NCBI GenBank assembly: GCA_011390535.1
Contig: JAABSF010000019.1
Span: 1 to 9,809, forward strand
Source: Deltaproteobacteria bacterium
Lineage (GTDB): Bacteria; Myxococcota_A; Polyangia; HGW-17; SLPX01
DNA: 9,809 nucleotides
Direction of reading: 5' to 3'
The notes under the pieces were generated by a model. The model did not search any database and was not told the DNA's origin. It worked only from the letters and a program-made list of their open reading frames with translations. Below are positions 1 to 6,912 of this stretch, in pieces. The position numbers and the translations under genes are program-made. The first letter of the stretch is position 1, and each line of letters opens with the position of its first letter.

Positions 1-106
1 CTGCTCACGTACCTCAAGTACGCTGCGCCGGCTGCTCGCTCGCGCCTTGCCCGGCGAGCGCCTCGACGGCCCTGCGAACATGTTTGTCCGGATCTCAATG
101 AGATCC
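1..106. repeat. GC-rich palindromic element at left edge, putative dispersed repeat (partial)
   Basis: This stretch is much richer in GC than the flanking DNA and full of self-complementary segments. CGTAC (8-12) pairs with GTACG (18-22), CGCCGG (26-31) with CCGGCG (51-56), and GCTCGC (38-43) with GCGAGC (54-59). At its right end lies a 17-base dyad, GGATCTCA-A-TGAGATCC (90-106). Bases 40-68 match 3341-3369 at 23 of 29 positions and the similarity continues to about base 79, so it may be one copy of a short repeat family. It lies just past the stop of the short NfeD gene. No long reading frame with a recognisable product is seen. The repeat interpretation is inference, and the element may extend beyond the window. 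Confidence 0.4.
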
Positions 107-150
107 TGTTTAGATACTATTTGGTTTGAAAGCTTATTGTTTCACATCGT

Positions 151-735
151 CTATTCTTGCAGATCGCTCTCTTCGGATTTGTCGATCTCATTTTTCTTCT
201 CGACATCGTTTTTCTCGGCGCCCCCTTTTTCGGCACCATCTCCTCCCGCTCCATCTTTATCAACATTTATGTCATCTTCCAAGGACTCTACAACCAGTTT
301 ACCGCCCTCTATCCGGACCACCTTGATAGGGGCACCTTTTTTTACAAAGGTCCCTTCAGTAAGCACCGTTAGCTTCTCTCGCCCAAACTGCCCGGTCCCC
401 GAAGGCCTCAACATACTTGCAGCAAAGCCTTCCTGCCCAACCCAAACATCCAGATCATCGGGTACACCAGCTTTTCCCTTGTCCTCTTTCAGCTCCATGT
501 TCTTCGCCGCCTTGGAGCGCATTAAAATTATCACAAGCACCGTTCCCACAAACAATGTTACAACTACAACACCTATTCCGCCAAGAACCCCAAATTCATT
601 AAAAGCAAAAACCGATCCCGCCCCAAAGCAAATCAGCGCCATGATACCGGCTACACCAAACCCCGGGATCACCACCAACTCAACCGTCATTAGAAGAAGC
701 CCAGCCAAAAGAAGTAGAATGATCAATGCCGTCAT
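151..735 (-). CDS. Short NfeD family membrane protein
   Basis: This 194-residue protein has the layout of short NfeD proteins: three hydrophobic segments (about 2-22, 28-46 and 50-73), a short linker, then an OB-fold-like NfeD C-terminal domain (about 98-152) with the typical G-x-x-G-x-A-x-S-x-L-R-P-S-G pattern. Family members work with SPFH/stomatin-type proteins in membrane organisation or protein quality control; no stomatin gene is visible here, though one could lie beyond the left edge. The C-terminal tail (153-194) is highly charged and rich in Gly, Asp, Lys and Glu, an extension beyond the usual domain. The ATG at 735 is supported by AGAGG nine bases upstream (745-749). The gene follows the long NfeD gene after a gap of about 42 bases, so the two are probably co-transcribed. 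Confidence 0.9.
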   Translation of the reverse strand: MTALIILLLLAGLLLMTVELVVIPGFGVAGIMALICFGAGSVFAFNEFGVLGGIGVVVVTLFVGTVLVIILMRSKAAKNMELKEDKGKAGVPDDLDVWVGQEGFAASMLRPSGTGQFGREKLTVLTEGTFVKKGAPIKVVRIEGGKLVVESLEDDINVDKDGAGGDGAEKGGAEKNDVEKKNEIDKSEESDLQE

Positions 736-744
736 AAAAATAAA

Positions 745-749
745 CCTCT
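745..749 (-). promoter_or_regulatory. Ribosome binding site of the short NfeD gene
   Basis: On the minus strand this reads AGAGG, nine bases before the ATG at 735. It supports that start and separate translation initiation within the NfeD operon. Confidence 0.6.
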
Positions 750-777
750 CAAAACTATCGGCCTTTTCATTTTTGAA

Positions 778-3291
778 TTATGCCTCGCCCTTAGCAGACC
801 GGCCCTCGTTTCCGTCTCCATCTTTACCATTACCATCTTTACCATTACCATCTTTACCCTCGGCAGTTTTACTCTCACCTGATTTGCCCTCGGTTACTTC
901 CGTGACCTTTGCAAGCTGTGCTTCTTCTTTATTAGGTTCGGGTTCGCACAGCCTTACTACAAATCTCCCGGCCTCCTTCCTCGTCAACTCAACCCTATCT
1001 CCTTTACCTATATACTCTCCATGGGCGGTGGCGGAATAAGTCTTGTCGCCGAATTTCACCTTGCCCGCAGGCCTGAGAACCGTCCGCGCGATGCCGCGCT
1101 CACCAATCTCGGGTCCTGAAGTAGCTTTGTCGTTCGCGCTGTCAGCCACCATCTCCGGCGCCTCCATATACAAACCTCGTTTTCTCTTTTTCCTGGAAGA
1201 TTTCTCTTTCTTATCCCCCTGTAAAACAAGCTTATTGAAAAACCCTGTCTCCGGCAGATAGCGGACGGCAAAAAACCCCAAAAAAGCGGCCACAAGAATG
1301 CTGCCCACTGTAATCGCCACCGCTCGGGTCACCAGCCCCAAAGCCAAGGCTGTGTCAAAATCCACACTCTTTGTACCTATCATCGCCATCACCAAACTTG
1401 CAAGAACCGCAAGTCCACCCACCGTACCTAACACACCAAACCCCGGCGTTATAAAAATCTCCACAACGAGCAAAGCTAATCCAACTATGAAAAGTATTGC
1501 ATGCTCCCAGCCGGCCAGATCGGCTACAAAATGCCCCATGAAAAAGAGCAACAAACAAGCCACCCCGATAGCGCCGGGAAGCCCTACTCCCGGTGTAAAC
1601 AGCTCTATAAGAATCCCCAACATCCCAATACTCATCAAAATCCCGGCGACCATTGGATTGGTAAGGAAGCGGGCGATCTCTTCAGCCCAGTTGATACCCG
1701 CCTTTTTTACCGGCACATCTTCAATTTCAAGCTTCTTGAAGATTTCATCCAATGTCTCGGCTTTCATGTCCACCATCCCCAGCGCCAGCGCCTCTTCGGT
1801 GGTGAGAGTCAAAAGTTTACCTTTTTGCAAACCTGAGATGGTCTCCTTCAAAGCATGGGGTATACCTTTTACATCCACGTCTCTGTCCACCATGGCCTCT
1901 GCAATATCACCCCTCCTACCTTTCGCCTCGCCGGTGGATTTCATCTCTTTGCGCATGTAAGATACAACTTTTTCGTCTGTGGGCTTTGTCTCTCCACCCG
2001 AGATCTGAACCGGTGTAGCGGCCCCCATCGAACCACCCGGAGTCATAACTATGAGATCACAAGCAAGAGAGATTAGAGCGCCGGCGCTGATGGCACGACG
2101 GTTTACGAAAGCCAACGTAGGAGCCTTGGATTTCAAGAGACTGTCTCGAATAGCTACAGCAGCATCAACCCTTCCGCCGAAAGTATCAACATCCAGCACC
2201 AACAAATCGGTTGGCCTGCTCTTGCCGACAATTCTCTTTACAAAAGGCGCCAGTCCCATGTCTATGACACCGTCGATCTTGAGGACATAAATCCTCTTCA
2301 CACCCTTTACGAGCTTAAGCGCATCTACCGGTTTCACACGTTCCAAGCGAATAGTTTTGAGGAGACCGCCTGTATCATCGTCGCTTACAGGATCAACTTT
2401 TTTTCCGTCTCGAATCAAAGGCAAATGCTGGAACCCAAGAACCTTACGAACATCTGGTCCGATCACGGTGGCAGCCGAAACTCCAAGCTTGTGAGCTGCT
2501 GTCGGCCCAACCCATAAAAAAGAGCCCGGATTCCGCCCCTCCATTCCGTCTCTCTCCCAAGATTCCAAGCTGGAAACTACATCACTCTTAACCTGAAGCT
2601 TTATACCGGCATCTACAAAAGCCGCGACTGTCTCCCTCGGGAACTCATTATCCTTCGCTGCTGCTCTGTATTTTTCAATGTGCGTTTCTCTCACATCCTC
2701 TCCCATTACCACCGCACTATACTGATCGACTGCGAGAGCGCCCAACCGGGAACGCACCCCCATTACAATGACATCACATGATATCGCAAGAAGAGCAGTT
2801 TCTCCCAGCGCACGATTCCTGACAAACCCCACTGTATTAGCAGGAGATCTCCGCAACGCCTCTGATAACTCATGAACCGCCGCAACCTCCCCACTGGAAG
2901 ATGAGAGACTTAAAACAAAAATAGTCTTTGAATCAGCCTCTTTTAATTGAGCTATAATCTTGTCTTTTTTCGCCTCATCGAGTGCACCTGTCAGCGCCAC
3001 CTCTACAATACGAACAATTTTTCTTTTTTTTAGCTCTTCCAACCGCTTTTCAACTTCAGAGACACCGGCTGCGCTCCCTGCCTCGTGTCCTATGTCTGCG
3101 TCATCCCCTTTACTATCCCCCGCCTTATCCGCCGGACCTGCTGTTCTGTGACCGCCAAAAAAGCCCGCATGGATATTTGGTAGCGATCCACCCCACACAG
3201 ACAAAGCGATAAGTTGAAGAGCTCCCGCCAAAATAAAAAGAATGCTTAAGCCTGACCCAAAAATAACTTCTGAATTCGGACGCCTATCCAT
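778..3291 (-). CDS. Long NfeD-type membrane serine protease with two ClpP-like domains
   Basis: The 837-residue product has an N-terminal membrane anchor (9-32), a charged linker, two successive ClpP/crotonase-like domains (about 91-280 and 331-525), about five membrane segments (546-568, 572-590, 598-617, 619-638, 653-676) and an NfeD OB-fold domain (about 730-780). The second protease domain keeps the family's Ser/Lys dyad: Ser402 in ISAGAL and Lys451 in EMKS, by analogy with the archaeal PH1510 protease. In the first domain the aligned residues are Gly163 and Arg209, so it looks catalytically dead. Family members cleave membrane-associated proteins together with stomatins. The tail carries GKDGN repeats. 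The start is uncertain. The frame stays open to a TTG at 3486 and has another ATG at 3426, but only the ATG at 3291 puts the anchor at the N-terminus and keeps the GC-rich Arg-coding stretch outside the gene. Its Shine-Dalgarno match (AGG, spacing 5) is weak. Confidence 0.88.
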   Translation of the reverse strand: MDRRPNSEVIFGSGLSILFILAGALQLIALSVWGGSLPNIHAGFFGGHRTAGPADKAGDSKGDDADIGHEAGSAAGVSEVEKRLEELKKRKIVRIVEVALTGALDEAKKDKIIAQLKEADSKTIFVLSLSSSSGEVAAVHELSEALRRSPANTVGFVRNRALGETALLAISCDVIVMGVRSRLGALAVDQYSAVVMGEDVRETHIEKYRAAAKDNEFPRETVAAFVDAGIKLQVKSDVVSSLESWERDGMEGRNPGSFLWVGPTAAHKLGVSAATVIGPDVRKVLGFQHLPLIRDGKKVDPVSDDDTGGLLKTIRLERVKPVDALKLVKGVKRIYVLKIDGVIDMGLAPFVKRIVGKSRPTDLLVLDVDTFGGRVDAAVAIRDSLLKSKAPTLAFVNRRAISAGALISLACDLIVMTPGGSMGAATPVQISGGETKPTDEKVVSYMRKEMKSTGEAKGRRGDIAEAMVDRDVDVKGIPHALKETISGLQKGKLLTLTTEEALALGMVDMKAETLDEIFKKLEIEDVPVKKAGINWAEEIARFLTNPMVAGILMSIGMLGILIELFTPGVGLPGAIGVACLLLFFMGHFVADLAGWEHAILFIVGLALLVVEIFITPGFGVLGTVGGLAVLASLVMAMIGTKSVDFDTALALGLVTRAVAITVGSILVAAFLGFFAVRYLPETGFFNKLVLQGDKKEKSSRKKRKRGLYMEAPEMVADSANDKATSGPEIGERGIARTVLRPAGKVKFGDKTYSATAHGEYIGKGDRVELTRKEAGRFVVRLCEPEPNKEEAQLAKVTEVTEGKSGESKTAEGKDGNGKDGNGKDGDGNEGRSAKGEA
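818..858. repeat. 15-bp tandem repeat inside the long NfeD gene
   Basis: The 15-base unit CCATCTTTACCATTA occurs at 818-832 and 833-847, followed by an 11-base partial copy at 848-858. Read on the minus strand it encodes the repeated pentapeptide GKDGN near the C-terminus of the long NfeD protein. The unit is a multiple of three, so copy-number change would keep the frame. Confidence 0.85.
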
Positions 3292-3340
3292 CCCGACCTG
3301 CTGGGTTAACTGCGGCGCGCCTAAAGGCGGGTTCTCGTTG

Positions 3341-3386
3341 TCGCGTCTTGCAGGCCGGGCACCTCGACGCCCTCGGTCCTGCGATC
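3341..3386. repeat. Diverged partial copy of the left-edge GC-rich element
   Basis: Bases 3341-3369 align with 40-68 at 23 of 29 positions (shared TCGCG, CTTGC and CCTCGACG blocks). After a short gap, 3375-3386 matches 68-79 at 10 of 12. The segment is more GC-rich than its surroundings and lies just upstream of the preferred start of the long NfeD gene. Nearby GGCGCGCC (3314-3321) and CGCC-TAAA-GGCG (3318-3329) add further dyads. If the longer TTG or ATG starts are real, it encodes an Arg-rich N-terminal extension instead. With only two diverged copies in view, common origin is likely but not proven. Confidence 0.4.
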
Positions 3387-3458
3387 TTATTCTTGAGTCA
3401 GCCCTTATCTTTGAAGTACGTCTCATGGAGAGGAACCCTACCACCACTTGACTCTCTC

Positions 3459-3475
3459 TGCCAACGGTTTTGGCA
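3459..3475. promoter_or_regulatory. Operator-like dyad upstream of the long NfeD gene
   Basis: TGCCAA (3459-3464) and TTGGCA (3470-3475) form a perfect 6-base inverted repeat with a 5-base spacer, typical in size for a dimeric repressor site. It is upstream of the preferred NfeD start at 3291 and about 130 bases from the plus-strand promoter of the extensin-like gene. No U-tract follows, so it is not a good terminator. The cognate regulator is unknown. Confidence 0.3.
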
Positions 3476-3606
3476 ACAATTTGCAATTCAGATACTGCCT
3501 GGTTAGATTTATGAAATAATTGTGTTCTTAATACGTTGCCCTTATCATTGATCTGAAGATATGAAAAGAAATAAAAACTACTTGTGGGAAAATGTAGGAT
3601 AAATAC

Positions 3607-3635
3607 TTGCCCACTTACGTCATCACTCCTATAAT
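3607..3635 (+). promoter_or_regulatory. Sigma70-type promoter for the extensin-like gene
   Basis: TTGCCC at 3607-3612 (4 of 6 to the -35 consensus), a 17-base spacer, then a perfect TATAAT at 3630-3635. Transcription would begin near 3642, which is the first base of the ATG of the following gene. Confidence 0.65.
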
Positions 3636-3641
3636 GAAGCC

Positions 3642-5069
3642 ATGGAACATTGTATTATAGAAAACATCAGGCCAATGACTAGTTCCCTGTTGAACAAACG
3701 CACCCTGAGGAGAAAGCCTAACCATAGGCCTAACCATAAGAAGCTTTTTAGTCTTACTATTTGTTTCGTTTTTCTTTTATTCTCACTTTGCAAAACAACA
3801 CCAGAGGCAAAAGCTCAACCACCAGTGCCCTATTCCCGGTCGGCAAGAATCAGGCAAGCTTGGTCAAGACCACGAATCACAAGAGCCCCGGACAATTCAC
3901 CGAAAGACGATGACCACCGAGAAGGAAAAAAGGTCACCTCCAACGAAATGGTCCTAGCTTCCAAAGGAAGAACAAAAAGGAACGCAGGCGGTGGTGTAAG
4001 AACGTCACAAGGAAGATCAAAAGAGAAAAATCAGAAATTTCCCGACATCGCAATGTCGGCTCATCAACTACCGCCCGCATGGAGCCCTGAAGAAATACAA
4101 AACTTCGAAAAAAGGATGTCGGCTAAACAAAAACCCACAAAACAGACCACTGTCGAGACTCAAAAAAAACAGGACCCTGAGATCACCCACAAAAAACAAA
4201 GCAAACCGATTGTCTTAAAGGTTTCTGAGGGGCACGAAGGAGGAAAAACTTGTGTCGCGTTAATAAAAAAACACAAGGTTCCTTTCGTGCGGGCTAAACC
4301 GGTGTCAGGTATCAAAACACCCATAAAGCTCACCGGGCCGATAAACGGCATAACAATCCAAAGCAAGTGGCAGCCGGAAGAACAACCGGTTATGGATTGT
4401 CGGCTGGCATTGTCTCTCCTACAGTCAACAAGTATCCTGCGGGAGCATGATGTAAAAACCCTCATCTATTCAAGTGTATACCGGCCGGCAAGAAGAAACT
4501 CTCGTCCTAGCAGACATGCTCTGGGGTTGGCCATAGACGTAAGAGACATTGAATTCAAAGATCACGTCACATTGAATGTTCTGAAGGATTGGAGAAAGAC
4601 ATACGGGAGGCCGAACATCTGTGTGGGAAAACACACCACAGACAACAGCGTCAGGCTACGCAGCATAATTTGTGATCTGGAAGAGGCCAACATTTTCCGG
4701 AGAATACTAACCCCTGACAGCGATCCCGGACATGCTGATCACTTCCACATATCTGTAGGAAAAGCGGGAGAAAAGTGGGAGCGATCCCGATGGGCGGGAC
4801 GCAATCTGTATCAACCCCTACCCGGGACTAGACTCTATGCCTCGTGGTACAAATGGTACAAGTGTTATAGATACAGAGGAAGAAAAGCAAAGAATCGGTG
4901 CTACCGGGCACGAAAACCCTCGTGGGTGGTATCAGGAAACCCCTACAAATTCAAAACTCACCGCTACACTAAGTATCTAGGTTCCAATTTGGCTCATGAC
5001 GCAGTGTTGAAAAAAGAAAACAAAGCGGCGAAAAAACGCTCTCAACCTAAACACTCAGATGATTCGTAA
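3642..5069 (+). CDS. Secreted extensin-like protein with M15-type zinc peptidase fold
   Basis: The C-terminal half (about 200-390) matches the bacterial extensin-like C-terminal domain, related to M15 D,D-carboxypeptidases. It contains the zinc-binding SxHxxGxAxD pattern (Ser290, His292, Asp299) and DHFHIS with His367 and His369, plus Cys204, Cys253, Cys327 and Cys344 that could pair as disulfides. By family it should act on, or bind, peptidoglycan in the periplasm; the substrate is not known. A hydrophobic signal segment (about 35-50) is followed by an A-x-A-like site near Ala58, then a basic, probably disordered linker (60-195). An aromatic and cationic tail (about 395-450) follows the domain. 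The start is uncertain: the ATG at 3642 falls on the predicted transcription start, while the ATG at 3675 gives a shorter leader but has AGG only three bases away. No close operon partner is seen; the next gene converges on it. Confidence 0.85.
   Translation: MEHCIIENIRPMTSSLLNKRTLRRKPNHRPNHKKLFSLTICFVFLLFSLCKTTPEAKAQPPVPYSRSARIRQAWSRPRITRAPDNSPKDDDHREGKKVTSNEMVLASKGRTKRNAGGGVRTSQGRSKEKNQKFPDIAMSAHQLPPAWSPEEIQNFEKRMSAKQKPTKQTTVETQKKQDPEITHKKQSKPIVLKVSEGHEGGKTCVALIKKHKVPFVRAKPVSGIKTPIKLTGPINGITIQSKWQPEEQPVMDCRLALSLLQSTSILREHDVKTLIYSSVYRPARRNSRPSRHALGLAIDVRDIEFKDHVTLNVLKDWRKTYGRPNICVGKHTTDNSVRLRSIICDLEEANIFRRILTPDSDPGHADHFHISVGKAGEKWERSRWAGRNLYQPLPGTRLYASWYKWYKCYRYRGRKAKNRCYRARKPSWVVSGNPYKFKTHRYTKYLGSNLAHDAVLKKENKAAKKRSQPKHSDDS
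3716..3739 (+). repeat. 12-bp tandem duplication in the extensin-like gene
   Basis: GCCTAACCATAG (3716-3727) is followed directly by GCCTAACCATAA (3728-3739), 11 of 12 identical. It encodes the doubled PNH motif in the positively charged region just before the signal-peptide hydrophobic core. It probably arose by slippage and keeps the frame. Confidence 0.8.
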
Positions 5070-5149
5070 AAGGCCATAAAACCACCCAAACGAAGAGCTC
5101 CCAAAACACTGAGCCTGAAAAGGCTGACAACTGAACTACAGATTAAACC

Positions 5150-5172
5150 GGAGCAAAAAGGGTGTTTTCTCC
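5150..5172. terminator. Possible weak hairpin between convergent genes
   Basis: GGAG (5150-5153) and CTCC (5169-5172), then AAAA (5155-5158) and TTTT (5165-5168), could form a stem with one bulged C and a 6-base loop, directly after the stop codon of the minus-strand lipoprotein gene. A second small hairpin, AGCCT-GAAA-AGGCT, sits at 5112-5125. Neither has a long U-tract, so a terminator role for this 104-base gap is only a guess. Confidence 0.25.
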
Positions 5173-5173
5173 T

Positions 5174-6829
5174 TTACTCATCTGATTTTTCTGTCAAAAA
5201 AAAGGCAGAGTTCTTTAAAGAACGCACCCCTGAGTCCAGATGCCACTTTACATCGTCCAGCAACCAACGGCCTCCAGCTTTTCTAAGAAACAACTCAACC
5301 CTATGCTGAAAAAGCTCCATAACGATCACCCCTCTGTTTTCTTTTGTCCAAGCCCCCTTGAACTTCACTTTGCCTTTGCGCACACGGCTTAACCTTGCCC
5401 CCACTTTGGCAATAAAAGCCACTTTGTCAAAAGCGTTCTCCGGCAAAACTTTAACCCCCAAAAAATCGTTCAACCCACCACCAAGGAGTCTCTTTTTCAA
5501 AGCGGAGACCGACCCTAGCCGCGCCCAAACATTTTGAGTCAGATCTTTGGTGCTCCGACGTTTCAAGGCTTCCACATCTCCCTTGAACCCCGCCTTTACA
5601 ATGGCAAAAAATACATCTCTAAACGCCAGCGCCTCCCCCAACGTGATGGACTTGTTTCCCATGTTCAGAGTCACGTCGTCCACTCTCCATGAGCTATTTT
5701 CCAGCAGAAGGTCTACCTTGAGTTGATTTTCTCCGCCGGCCAACATGAGGGTCGCCTTATCAGGGTTGAGATCGAACCCCAACAGTTTCAGACTCGGCAA
5801 GCCGGGCAAAGCCAACGGTTTATCGGGTGTGGTTTTGGTGCCATGCTTTCGTCCCTTTTTTATTTTGGCGCTCCCAATAAATCTTCTAAATTCTTTTCCT
5901 GCCAGGTCTTTCACAAACCTGCGCAAAGCTGCACTGACCCCAACCAAATTCTTTAAAGATGCCACCTTCCGACTTCCACTCAGAGACAAATAGGAAAACA
6001 AGAGATCATCCACTTTCCAGCCCATGTTCTCCCTCACCATTATCACTCCATACAGCTTATCACCTTTTGTCCTTTGTATTCGTGCTCTATTCTTGCTTAT
6101 TTTAACCATGAAGCGGGGTTTGCTACCGGATGACTCCGATGACTTTTCTATATCCTTTTCAGGTTTTACCGCTGCTTTTTGGATCCTTTTGGACACATAT
6201 GAATACATTGAGGGCGACAATTTTTCCAGCTCATGCCTCAGCTCCCTTGAGCAATGCGCCATAAGCTCATCTCGGCGTCCATTCTTTGCTCCACGAAGAA
6301 ACCCATACCCTGATTCGTATAAGCTGAAATCTCTTTTCAGTGAAAGTGGTGCTTGCCCGGGCCCCAAATCAAAACCTATATCATCCACCTTCCAATCCCT
6401 CTCTTTTTTTGTCAGATCAACCTTCGCCCTGACAAAACCCTTTTTGTAATGAAGCCATGCACGGTCTTTTTTCACCTTCACTGATATTTTTTTCTTCTTG
6501 CCGCCTTTTTTTCTCCCTGAAGTACTTTTTCCCCCTTCAGAATCATCGTTACTATCCAAAACGGCTACCATTGAAGAGAGATCTTTTTTCGAGCGTAGTC
6601 TCTTCAACAATTTCACAATGTCGGCAAATTCTTCTCTTGAGATATTAACCCAAACTTTCTGGTTCAGCTCAGCGGTCGAACGCTCCATCAAACCCTTCTT
6701 GTCGCCCCTGCCTGCAGCTCTGGAGAAATCACGCACCGCCAGCTTGACCCACATACTTCTGCACCCGCCACCGACGGAGGCCAAACCCATCAAAAAGAAA
6801 ACACAACTTACAAATCTATTTTTTTTCAT
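5174..6829 (-). CDS. Putative lipoprotein of four tandem WxxDD repeats
   Basis: The 551-residue product has a basic start, a hydrophobic stretch and Cys23 after GGG, an imperfect lipobox, so outer-membrane lipoprotein export is likely but not certain. The rest is about four units, each ending in a Trp-x-x-Asp-Asp motif: WKVDD (146-150), WKVDD (271-275), WRVDD (381-385) and WLLDD (522-526). Units one and four also share their first halves (RSTAELNQKVW against RSTKDLTQNVW). Helix-then-strand units of this size ending in WxVDD resemble NTF2-like or DUF4878-type domains, which is my inference. Lys-rich linkers interrupt units one to three. I do not recognise a named family. The ATG at 6829 is chosen over the TTG at 6850 because GGAG lies seven bases upstream and the signal peptide then begins MKKNR. 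The gene is divergent from comF. Confidence 0.8.
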   Translation of the reverse strand: MKKNRFVSCVFFLMGLASVGGGCRSMWVKLAVRDFSRAAGRGDKKGLMERSTAELNQKVWVNISREEFADIVKLLKRLRSKKDLSSMVAVLDSNDDSEGGKSTSGRKKGGKKKKISVKVKKDRAWLHYKKGFVRAKVDLTKKERDWKVDDIGFDLGPGQAPLSLKRDFSLYESGYGFLRGAKNGRRDELMAHCSRELRHELEKLSPSMYSYVSKRIQKAAVKPEKDIEKSSESSGSKPRFMVKISKNRARIQRTKGDKLYGVIMVRENMGWKVDDLLFSYLSLSGSRKVASLKNLVGVSAALRRFVKDLAGKEFRRFIGSAKIKKGRKHGTKTTPDKPLALPGLPSLKLLGFDLNPDKATLMLAGGENQLKVDLLLENSSWRVDDVTLNMGNKSITLGEALAFRDVFFAIVKAGFKGDVEALKRRSTKDLTQNVWARLGSVSALKKRLLGGGLNDFLGVKVLPENAFDKVAFIAKVGARLSRVRKGKVKFKGAWTKENRGVIVMELFQHRVELFLRKAGGRWLLDDVKWHLDSGVRSLKNSAFFLTEKSDE

Positions 6830-6836
6830 CTTTTTT

Positions 6837-6840
6837 CTCC
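6837..6840 (-). promoter_or_regulatory. Ribosome binding site fixing the start of the repeat lipoprotein
   Basis: GGAG on the minus strand, separated by seven bases from the ATG at 6829. It favours that start over the in-frame TTG at 6850. Confidence 0.6.
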
Positions 6841-6912
6841 AAAGACGCAACTTTGAGTAATTTTTTCCGATAACCGGACCACAAGCAAAAAATCAAACAA
6901 GAGCATGAAACC

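Noticed and set aside
1..82. Short minus-strand frame starting with an ATG at 82 and open to the edge, Arg/Ser-rich
   Set aside because: Only 27 codons, no ribosome binding site seen, and it coincides with the palindromic GC-rich element; better explained as a repeat.
90..106. 17-base dyad as a terminator for the NfeD operon
   Set aside because: The arms are good but no run of U follows on the minus-strand transcript, so intrinsic termination is not supported.
47..1039. 330-codon plus-strand frame, rich in Ser, Pro and Thr
   Set aside because: It is antisense to both NfeD genes, whose proteins have clear family motifs and membrane segments; its Ser/Pro bias is what the complement of charged and Gly-rich codons gives.
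1298..1960. 220-codon plus-strand frame opposite the NfeD membrane region
   Set aside because: Low-complexity composition with no domain, and the minus strand here clearly encodes the NfeD membrane segments and protease domain.
3707..3713. Good Shine-Dalgarno-like GAGGAGA inside the extensin-like gene
   Set aside because: No ATG, GTG or TTG in the correct frame lies at a useful distance downstream; the only nearby candidate is an out-of-frame ATA.
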